From Didymodactylos carnosus (taxonomy: Eukaryota > Rotifera > Eurotatoria > Philodinida > Philodinidae), in NCBI GenBank assembly GCA_905250885.1, contig CAJNOQ010001416.1, positions 1-31,898 of the forward strand: a DNA stretch of 31,898 bases. Direction: 5' to 3'. Each line of letters opens with the position of its first letter. The stretch's first letter is position 1. The translations under genes were made by a program, and so were the position numbers. This document shows, piece by piece, positions 9,252-19,100 of the stretch. Below the pieces are notes generated by a model. That model saw nothing but the letters and a program-made list of their open reading frames with translations. It was not told where the DNA came from and did no database searches.

Positions 9252-11535
9252 ATGGGTATTTTAAAAAATATTGAAGATGGTATTGAAGAACCGATTGATC
9301 CCTCAATCGTAATTCCTCATATTGAACATGTTTTGAATAACGATACAAGGTAAAACGAATTTAACTTTTTCTTACTAATCTTGTTAAATGGGCGTTTCTC
9401 TATTATTAGTGTTCCTGTATCAAGTGATGATGATGATGATGATTATCAGCCGACTCACGTACAATCTATTTCGCTATCGACAAAAACCAAATCAAATCGC
9501 GCACGTCGACAAAAACAAATATTAAGTCGAATACCAAAACCATTGTTACAATCAAAATTTCACGGTAAAAAGTCATGCGGCCAACGACACGCAAAAAGAC
9601 ATGAAAACAGTATGTAGTTTACTTGCTTTTGTCAGTGCATACCTTGTATTTATGTGAGATTTTTAGTGTGTTTTTTATTGAATTTGGCCGCGGATTTGGA
9701 TGAAGATTTTGCTGAAGTTAATATTAACGACTTGGTAGATAATACTGTTTCAGCATTTGCCCAATTACTTTTAAATAAAAACAAAATGAAGGTATATTGG
9801 CTAATATGAAGTTGTTTACATTGTTATGATCAAATCAAAATGTGTTCCCCAACAGAATGTATTTACTTATGACTTATTTATTTAGGAGTCTTACTTAGAG
9901 GTTCTTTCTCTAATATTAAAAAACATAATTTTCTCGAGAAATTACGACAGCTAAAGATGATTAGCATCCGCCTCTGGAATTATTTTGTCATATGACAAAA
10001 TAAAGTCGTTTACCTTCTCTATGCGGATTGGTCAAATGCGAACGACCATGTCGTCTAGTTTCTATACCCTATGTATGCAATAATCCAATTGTGCTGTTTA
10101 CTAAATTGTCAACTATATTCGATGGTGTAAGTAAATTTTACAAAAAAAGATTTCGTTTTTCAAAGTAAGTTTTAGCTGTTAATTCAGTTTTTTTAGTGAC
10201 GTATTAATCAGAAAATAAACTAGATTCTGACTTTAATCATAAAAATATCCATTAAAAAATCTTGTTTTGGTGAGATTTAGGTTGTAGCAAGGGTTTTGCT
10301 ATTCACAGTAGATCGCTCATTTAATCGTGATATTAGTAAAGAAACAACTCATTTTTCCGTGTAACACATTTAGCTGTCTGAATTTGTTTTTCAACAGCAC
10401 TATCGCATGCTTAATTTATTGGAAGAAACGTAGAGAAATGGTGTGAGTGTGTGTTTTTATTTAAGAATAATCCTGTTCAACTGCTAATAATAGTGTTTTT
10501 TTAAATACACTGTTTTGTCATTGTTAAGATGTGGAATGAATTTATTGATTTACCGGAAGAGGAACAAGAACTTATTTTAAAAATGGCTGTGGATCGTGAA
10601 CAAACAATTGCTGAAAAACAAGAATTCGATCGTTGTACATCAATCGAATTGAGTAATAGTGATTGTTCATTCTCTAACGATGATTCATTTGAAACATTTG
10701 TTGTTATTGGAAAAACACATACGAATAAACGTGATCGACGTCATAGTAAGATTCTTAAGGATGTTTTAAAACATTATTATTTTGGGGGTTTTTCTTCTCA
10801 GAAAATATTGCATATTCTGCTGATCAACGTTTCTACTCTATCGATTCGAATATTCGTTGTGTCTTGAAAAGCATGCTAAAACGACGACATTTACCATTGG
10901 TAAGAGTTAATGGACAAAAGGACAAAATGTTTTATTGTTTTTTGTGTTCAGGCGCGTATTATATATTTCGAAGATGATTTAATACCATTTTTTAATGAAC
11001 ATCCGGATTCAGTATATGTTCGAGATTTGAATAATGGTTTTGATCGAATGTTGTTGCATGCCGTTTCGCAATATCTTAATTTAATATCAAAAAGTAAACA
11101 TCTTTTTCAGTACTAATGAACTCAGAAAAAATATTCGCTAAAGCAATGGCGTAACTATGGGGTGGGGGCCTATTGGACCATAGTCCAATGCGATTTGAGC
11201 TTTGCTCCAATAAGATTTCGAACTGTGTGATTTTCTCCCCAGATGAAAATTTAAAAAAAGGTTTTTTGGTCCAGTCTTTTCTCGAATTATTATAGTGTGT
11301 CCTAGCCGTTTTTTTTGAACTAGTGGAATTGGCCCAATGGTAAAAAAATCCTAGTTACGCCATTGCGCTGAAGATATTCTACTTAACATATTTTTGTGTT
11401 GATCTAATTTTAGGTTTTACGCGAGATGGTGAACGTTATACCCAAGTTGAAAATCATCGACTCAAATTTATTCCACCCACTACACTTTTGTCACAACATA
11501 TAAAAACAATTGGTGGATTAATGTCACATGAATAA
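9252..11535 (+). CDS. R3HDM4: R3H domain-containing protein 4 orthologue
   Basis: Seven exons keep frame throughout: 9252-9349, 9410-9609, 9667-9791, 10529-10745, 10802-10899, 10952-11093 and 11414-11535, giving 333 aa. Similarity to vertebrate R3HDM4 runs along the protein. There is a basic RRQKQ segment in exon 2, an ENMCFLLNL motif after it, and MWNEFIDLPEEEQELIL (vertebrate VWNDFMNRSGEEQERVL). The R3H region is in exon 6, with Arg278 and His282 in FDRMLLHAV, the Arg-x3-His signature. The tail ENHRLKFIPPTTLLS is conserved. R3H domains bind single-stranded nucleic acid; the cellular role of R3HDM4 is poorly known. Introns are 52-60 bp except intron 3 (737 bp) and intron 6 (320 bp, enlarged by a transposon). 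A poly-Asp run follows the exon 1-2 junction. An AATAAA overlaps the stop codon. Confidence 0.9.
9980..10003. repeat. Perfect 24-bp palindrome in R3HDM4 intron 3
   Basis: TTATTTTGTCAT followed directly by its exact complement ATGACAAAATAA. It sits in the one long intron of the gene that has no recognised transposon ends, so it may be part of an unrecognised insertion or a chance AT-rich palindrome. Confidence 0.6.
11144..11365. mobile_element. hAT-type MITE, 222 bp, inside R3HDM4 intron 6
   Basis: Ends are CAATGGCGTAACTATGG and, inverted, CAATGGCGTAACTAGG. The flanks are CGCTAAAG (11136-11143) and CGCTGAAG (11366-11373), an 8-bp target duplication with one later mutation. Length and 8-bp duplication fit a hAT MITE. 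Without it the intron would be about 90 bp, in line with the gene's other introns. It carries no coding sequence. Confidence 0.75.
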
Positions 11536-11866
11536 AGGTTTACAGGTCTCTTATTCCCTTGTAAATTACTTGGTTACAATGTAGATAGTTATTTTGACTG
11601 AAAACACTCTAATATTCAATTTCCGCACGTACATTTCTGGTTCTTCTATTTTTTCCGCTGGTAAATGGTCTTTATTTTTGCTTTAACCTCTTGTATTTAT
11701 ATTACATTTTGAAATAAAAATGTACATGTCACATTTTATTTTTATGTTTTTTTCAAACAGTAATAGTAAAATCTTTTTGCTTTGTTCTGTTTCGTTTTAA
11801 AAACTAAATTGATTTTATGATGTTTCAGAATAGAAAAAACAAAAAAAGTATAATTTTTATCTTGAG
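11536..11866. other. Short intergenic region between R3HDM4 and RPB11
   Basis: 331 bp of AT-rich sequence that must hold both the R3HDM4 3' end (a second AATAAA occurs near 11713) and the RPB11 promoter. No further gene is seen. Confidence 0.5.
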
Positions 11867-12220
11867 ATGAATGCACCAGCAACATTCGAATCATTTCTAT
11901 TATTAGATGGTGAAAAGAAGATTTTAATTGAAAAAGACACAAAAGTTGCAAATGCAGTTGTATTTACAATAAGTAAAGAAGATCATACTCTTGCAAATAT
12001 GTTAAGAGCACAATTATTAAAGGATCCAAATGTGATTTTTGCTGGTTATAAAGTGCCCCATCCATTAGAACATAGAGTAATATTACGTATACAAACTTCA
12101 ACAAATTCCTATACGCCGCAAGAAGCTCTCGAAAATGCTATCAAAGACTTAATATTTGAAATTTCATTGTTAGAAGATAGATTTAAATTAGCCATCAAAG
12201 ATCGGCAAAGTGCAGAATAA
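11867..12220 (+). CDS. POLR2J: DNA-directed RNA polymerase II subunit RPB11
   Basis: A single-exon gene of 117 aa, the same length as human POLR2J. It starts [18 protein letters not shown] (human MNAPPAFESFLLFEGEKK) and keeps the family core: [20 protein letters not shown] at about 44-63, then [12 protein letters not shown] and the C-terminal helix [15 protein letters not shown]11 pairs with RPB3 to form the alpha-like heterodimer that nucleates assembly of RNA polymerase II in the nucleus. The start is fixed by the conserved N-terminus. The lack of introns is notable beside intron-rich neighbours, but the gene looks intact. AATAAA follows 5 bp after the stop. Confidence 0.97.
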   Translation: MNAPATFESFLLLDGEKKILIEKDTKVANAVVFTISKEDHTLANMLRAQLLKDPNVIFAGYKVPHPLEHRVILRIQTSTNSYTPQEALENAIKDLIFEISLLEDRFKLAIKDRQSAE

Positions 12221-13242
12221 TTTAAATAAAACTAAGTTGTTTTCTGTTATAGTTGTTTTTTTATTGTAAATAGAAAAATTTTAATTTAAAGAATTATAAA
12301 GAAGTGAGAATGGCGATCTTATTTTCTTTTCCAACTGTACTAGTTGATTTATAGTGAAAGTAATGTGGTATTTTTTCACTAGTTAAGTGTTTGATTAGAG
12401 GTTTCAAATGCCACTGTTACGTACGCTATAATGACTCGTTTAACTATAATCTGCACAAAAAAGTTCAAATCCATTTTGATAAATATTTCAAAGTTGAGAT
12501 TCGAATGTAAAGAAATGTTGTATTGTATCGACAATTCAAAATGAATGAAGGATTTCTGTAAATACTATAAAACTCAAAATGTCTTTAGTAGACGTGCGTG
12601 AGATTTAATATTATAGTCATTTTGTCTTTCGTTTGCTCATCGTAACAATTAAAGTCCTTATAGAAAAGATGTGTGATCTTTATGGTCAAATTGTAAGGAA
12701 ACTTTATATTTAAGAACTCATCATTAAAATATTCCACTATTAACTTTTTCTTCTAGATAGCACTTTGTGTTGTTTTTAGAATTTCTTAAAATTGATCAGA
12801 AGTGGCCTTTTTTTACTCGTGAAATATCATTATCTCGAAATCGAAGTGTTGTTATTCATTAAGAAACGGAAAACACATGTTTTCTGGCCGTTATTAATGC
12901 TTTTGATCTTTTCTCGGTCATCTGAGCGACATGCAAAACGAATGAGCACAACATTCTCCGTCAACACCGCCTTCAGCCTCATCCTGTTATTCATCAACGG
13001 TAATTGTTTTTTTTAATAATTCTCATCGATAACAATTGAACTTTAACCGTTAAACATAGATCTTTCGTACTGACAAGGTTGTAACTTAAGTCTATGTGAA
13101 AAAATTGATTTTAGACGTCATTTGCTAGTTACTTATTTGTACTTTTTGTTTATAGTTGTCCTTGAATCACCTGTCATAATGTCTCAAATATACAGTGTTG
13201 ACTGAGGAAGATGAGCCAATAATTTTACAATTTAACGCTTCA
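12221..13242 (+). other. Upstream region of the Kelch-like gene, with a possible leader exon at 12942-12999
   Basis: Mostly AT-rich non-coding sequence. At 12942-12999 an ATG opens a 58-nt frame encoding a hydrophobic leader (MSTTFSVNTAFSLILLFIN) that ends at a GTAATT donor. Two acceptors downstream are phase-compatible: 13155, which gives a 35-codon peptide stopping at 13203-13205, and 13195, which would fuse the leader in frame to the Kelch-like protein. Which of these is used, if either, cannot be decided from sequence. Confidence 0.35.
12225..12230 (+). promoter_or_regulatory. Polyadenylation signal AATAAA for RPB11
   Basis: Canonical hexamer beginning five bases after the RPB11 stop codon (12218-12220), implying a very short 3' UTR. 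Confidence 0.5.
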
Positions 13243-15567
13243 ATGTCAAATTATGTTTCAAATCTTTTAACAAAGTTATCTTCAATGCGTGATACAGCTG
13301 ATTTATGTGATTTTAAAATAATTGTTAATGATAAAACATTGTTATGCCATAAATTCGTTTTGATAGCTATTTCCGATTATTTTAAAGCAATGTTAGGAGG
13401 TAGGAAACATGAATTTTTTTATATTATCTATCATAATTCTTTGATACTCTTTATTTATGCTTTTAGGTGATATGAGTGAAAGTCATTCCGATTATGTTGT
13501 TTTGAAAGGTTTTGAAAATTTGATTGGGGTTGAATCAATGTTAAATTTTGCTTATAGTGGAACATTGTCAGTTTCATTTGATAATATTATGGATGTATTA
13601 CATGCTGCTACTCATTTACAAATAAATGATGCTATCCAGTTATGTTCAAAATTTCTGCTAACATCCTTAACAATTAATAATTGTGTTGATATGTATAAGA
13701 TAGCTGATTTATATACATTGACTGATGTATTATTAATTGTAAAAAAATTTATATCAAAAAATTTTATTGATATGATGTTATTAGCTCGTGAACAATTTGA
13801 ACAATTAAATTTAGAACAATTATGTCATGAATTACAAAAAGATACGTTAGATATTATTAATGAATACGATTTATTTAATATGGTTTGTTTATGGATTAAT
13901 AGTAATAGACAAGAGAGATTAAAACATGCATCAACGTTAATGGAACATATCAGGTTTGTGTGTAATTTTTATTATTTTCCATTATTTCATCGAATAATGA
14001 TACGACGCATTTTTTCCATAGGAAATAGTCGGTTACTATGTTTTCGATATAATAATATTTAGATTTGAAATGAAACGAATGTTGGAATTTCTTCTTTTTT
14101 TTTTTGTTAATTAGATTTATGTTAATGACGCCTGAAGAAGTTGTTGATAAAGTAATTAATAATGATATCATAAAATCAAACGATGATTGTAGTCGACTGA
14201 TATTAAATGCTCTATGTTATTTTTCTTTACCAAAACGTCAACCATTATTAAACACAATTCAATGTCGGATTAGAAATGAACCTGTTCTAGTGGCCGTTGG
14301 TGAAACAGAATTATTTACATTAAATACAAAATGTGAAAGATGGGATTCCATTTGTCAGGCACCTCTCGAAGAAAATTATCCATATCCATTTGCAGCCATA
14401 ACTGTTAATAATTATTTATATGTATTGGGTACAAGACGTTCAACAAGTGAAGAATATAAATCGTGTTATCGTTTTTCTCCAAGAACATTTGAATGGACAA
14501 AATTACAAACATTATTACATGATCGATCGAGATTTTCAGCCACCTATATTGATAAATACATATATATGTGAGTTTTTCGTTTATTGTTCTTCTATTTTAT
14601 TATTTTGTTTATATTGTATCTATTGTATGTTTAGTATGGGTGGATTTGAAGGATTTAAACGAACAACCAGAGTCTATGTTAATACAATCGAGAGATATTC
14701 AGTTGAGAATGATCAATGGGAATCTTTTTCCAGTGATGGACCACAATTATCATCACTAGCTTCATGTGCATTTGATAATATGATTTATCTTGGAGGAGGA
14801 AAAAATGGACAATGGTAAGTAATTTAGACAACAACTGAAAAACTAATTCTTCTTTAAATAAATTTTTCGAATAAAAGTATGTTTTTCCTATGACATTATT
14901 TATTGCTTATAATTCTAGGTCAAAAATAGCTGATTTTTATTGTTTTGATATAAATCAAAAGAAATTGGAACATCGAGCAAGTATGCTGAGTGCAAGAACA
15001 ACACATAACATGACTGTTGTTGATCAAAAAATATTAGGTAGGCAATTTAGTTTTCAATAAGAAGTACAATTAAAATTTTTAACTTTAATAATGAAATCAA
15101 ACTGAAACATTTTCTTCACTGAAATTTCGTCAGTTAGTTAAAATGTTTTTGTTTTAGCTATTGGAGGATTTGACGATGATGGCAATGGCATGTTAAGTAT
15201 TGAAAGTTATGATGTCAAAAATGATCAATGGACAATATTAACAAATATTCCGGGTGCAGTATCAAAAACGTGGCCACAAAGTTCAGGCGCTGTTGGACGA
15301 CGTATCTACATCTCTGTATTTCATACATCGAATTCATTTATTGTTATGCAAGAAGGTTATTATTATAATCTTGACGAACAAAAATGGATTAAAGCTCCTG
15401 TAGTCCATGAACGGGCGAGGTATTGTCCGACCGTACAACTAAGATTTCCAAAATCTGCTCTAAATAGTACTAACGCAATTATCACAAATAATTCAACAAC
15501 TGTTTATGCTTCTCCTCTCGTTGATAATGCTACAGTAGTGGCAACGGTAGCAGATATGAATTATTAA
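13243..15567 (+). CDS. BTB-BACK-Kelch protein (KLHL family), probable cullin-3 substrate adaptor
   Basis: Six recognisable exons: 13243-13399, 13467-13953, 14115-14567, 14635-14814, 14919-15037 and 15158-15567. They give 601 aa from the ATG at 13243, the usual KLHL size. The BTB domain (about 5-120) has LCDFKI, HKFVLIAISDYFKAML and the phi-X-E motif M55-S56-E57 that contacts CUL3. BACK follows (about 125-240), ending HIRFMLMTPEEVVDKV. About six kelch repeats follow; blades 3 to 5 are clearest (YIMGGFEG, MIYLGGGKNG, ILAIGGFDDDG), while blades 1, 2 and 6 lack the double Gly. KLHL proteins bring substrates to CUL3 ubiquitin ligases; the substrate here is unknown and I cannot assign a paralogue number. 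The frame stays open upstream to an acceptor AG at 13194-13195, so a 5' exon may extend the N-terminus. The C-terminal tail is Thr/Asn/Val-rich. Confidence 0.88.
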
Positions 15568-16135
15568 AATATTTTTTCCGTAATACTACTAAAGTAGCAT
15601 TCCATTTATTCTAAATCGTCAAAGTTTTTATATTGTAATTATTTGAATGGTTACTTTGTTTTTCTTCGTTAACTTCTTCAATATTTATAACAAAAGTAAT
15701 ATAAATATTTTGAAAACAAAAATTGTGTTTTTATCGTACACTATTTTTTTTTGACATTTTATTTTAGCATAAAATAAGAAAAATCTCACTTCTCAAAATC
15801 TGCTTTCTCTTCAACATTAGATATTCTTTAGCTAAATAGTAATAAGAGAGAAAAAGAGATATTAAAAAATGTTTTGCTTTGCTTGAGATATTTTTTCAGC
15901 TTTTATATTGAAAAAAACATTGATAAAGTAGGCTATTCTTTATACATGCTTGTTTAGAGTAGTTTTTTAAATAAGATATTATGTCTTCGTCTTTATATTT
16001 CATTTTAGATTAGCTATAGAAGTTCCTTTACGAAGCGATTATGTCAAGTAGGCTTTATGACTTATTTTTACACCTTACTCAATGGATAAGAAGATAAGCA
16101 CCAGAAGAGAGCAGAGTGTTGTTTCTGTTTCATAG
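15568..16135. other. Intergenic region between the Kelch-like gene and SLMAP
   Basis: AT-rich, no coding frame or repeat recognised. It should contain the SLMAP promoter; no specific element was identified. Confidence 0.45.
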
Positions 16136-19100
16136 ATGGATAATCATTCCTCCGCATCTTGTTTTCTATTTGAAAATACAAATGGTTCATATTCCAATGA
16201 TGTATCGATAATGACAATGATTGAAGAAAATAATGGTAATTCATCTTTATCATCATCTTCTCAACAACAGCAATCACAAAATCCATATCCTTGTACAATA
16301 TTTTATTGTCGACCAAATTCACATCCATTTCAAGAGAGACGTATACCATTAACAGAACCGGTTAAAGTTGGTCGAGCTGTGGCTCGTTTAAAAGCATTAC
16401 AAAATAATGCCATATTTGATTGTAAAGTATTATCGAGACAACATGCAAAATTATGGTATGAAAATGGAAAAGTACGTATCAATCGTAATAAATTCATAAA
16501 TTCTTTAAACTTATTTATTTTTTTATTTTTAGTTTTATCTACAAGATACTAAAAGTTCAAATGGAACATTTGTGAATAATCAACGTTTAGGAAAATGCAA
16601 CGAAGAAAGTTTACCATTTGAAATATTTAGCGGTGATATTGTTCAATTTGGCGTAGATGTTACAGAAAACAATAGAAAAAGTAAATGAACTACTTGTATT
16701 TGTTTATGTTAATAGAAAAACAGATTATAACTGTATAGAGCAAAATACATTGTAGTATATTAATTTCGTATGATCTTTAACACCCCAATACCGAAAAAGC
16801 ATTGAGCATTATCCCATGTATCCTGATCATCAATTCATTAGATGCAAATACATATTTCTTTCAATGCAATTCAATAATATTGTCTATAATTTATCGGGGT
16901 TTGTTGAGCTATAAACAGTATATCAAGCAATGCAGCTAGATAAAGAAGTAAAAAGTATCGATTCATACGCCAGCTAAAACATCTAGATATTTTAGCTGAA
17001 GCACTTTTGCTTGGACGATTTTTTTTCTATAGTAGAAATGTTAATCTGAGAACAATATAGAAATACCAGTTATACACTTTTTCATTTAGCTACCCATAAT
17101 TGTATAATTATCGAAGCTAAACTATATAACAGTGATGGCAGTGAAGCCTTACCTCGCAGGTATATACATAAAAATATTTGTTATGGATACAATTAGCGTG
17201 ACTGTGTTTATCGCTTTTGTTCATAGTTCGAGTCATCCGTTAACTCAGTTAAAAGATTTAGATGTGAATACTCGAAGTTTATATGAACTAGCTCAATATC
17301 TTCAAGTAAGTGTCAAGAAAATGATTTTAAATTCTTAATCAAAATGATGATTTTATGTTTTATTTAGGAAGCTCTTCAACGTGAACAACAACTTGAACAA
17401 AAATTAACTTATTTACAAAATGTACTACAAGATACACAAAAAGCATCCAATGATGGGTGGCAGGTATTTTTAATAGTTTAGTATTTGCTTTTTCAACTAA
17501 TAAATTCTTTTTTTTAAGGCAATTATTGATGAAGATCGTCTATTGGCAAGAATAAACGCACTTGAAGATCAAATACGTGCATACCATGTGAAAGTAAGTG
17601 CCGGAAGTAGTTAGTCAGAGAAAAGTCAACTTTATGAAGGTAACTGTTATTTTTAGCATCCAAATGAAGATACGGTGAAACAAGAAATTGTTCAGCTAAC
17701 ACAAACACGAATGAAATATGAAGAAGAATCAAAAGTAAGAAGTATTTAATTTTTCAGGACTGAACGTTTGATTATTTTTGATTTTTTCTCTTTAGATTAA
17801 ACTTGAACGAGCATTGCTAGAGAAAACGGATGCTGTTAGTCGTGTACGAAATTTAGAAGTAGGTCATTCACTTTTTCCTTTACTCATCTGCACGATTGAT
17901 TATTTCAATCTTGGCTGTTTTAGTGTACAGTACAATTAGCTCAAGATGAATTAAAACGTATAGAAGAACAAAATGAACAACAAAAACAAGAAATTCATCA
18001 TTTAGTTAATCAAATTGATGAGCAACGGGCTCTTCTTATTGATTTTGAGCAAAAATTAAAAGTAAGAGTTTTTTTTTCCTCAGTTTTTATTTTTTGAATC
18101 GAATTGAGACTATTCTATTTTACAATTTGTTCTATATTTTGTTGCGAACAGTTGAATAATAGTAGATTTTTACTGTATATTCACCTGAATTCTCATAACA
18201 AGTACTTTGAGTTTGTCCTTTGAGGATAAAATTATTATGTATTTTAGGAATCGCAAACACGATGTGCCGAACTTGACTATGAGCGTAATCGCATTGAAGC
18301 TGATTTTCAAGAATATTTTCTTCGTACACAAAAACTTGAAGAACTACAACAACAACAACAGAAAATAATGAATAATAATAATAATAATATAGATAATGAA
18401 CAAGTACAAATTTAATCCGTTTCCTTTATGCTACATTATTTTATCATTATTTTTACTTATTATAGAATGGATTAAACATTATTGAGACAAGAGGTCGATT
18501 TCGAGTTCATTCATCTTCGAAAGGTTAATATAAGATGAACGTAAGCATTCTTACGCTCATGTACCTCTTATCTGTAGATGAATATCAAAAACAACAAACC
18601 GATACACCAATGGATAATAATATCGATTACGATAAGAATGACGATGATAGTGTTATCGTGAAACAGAATGATGAAGAAGAAAAGTTCAACGAAAATGGAA
18701 ACAATAGTACGTTTCTCGATTTTTTTTAAAACAAAATTTATCTATATTTCACTTTGTTAGATTCATCATCAATTATCAAAGTTGATACATTGATCAATGA
18801 AAATGGCAACGAGGTAAGAAAACGTTTAAGAAAAAGAATTCGTGATTTATTCATTGGGAACTTTCTTTCTTTTAGGACGAAGATGAGAGTGCAGACGGAG
18901 ATGAACAAGAAAATGATTTAGGTTTGACTTATTTATTTGTTTTATGAATGGAGTCCGCGGGGACTTTCTGTTAAAATTTATTAGAGCGTCTCTCAATTAG
19001 TTTTGATATTCTAACAACGATGTAGATGACGAGATACGAGGTTCTGATGTATGCTAAAAAAAAAGAATTAGTGCAGCTAAAATTGACTGCTAATTATGAC

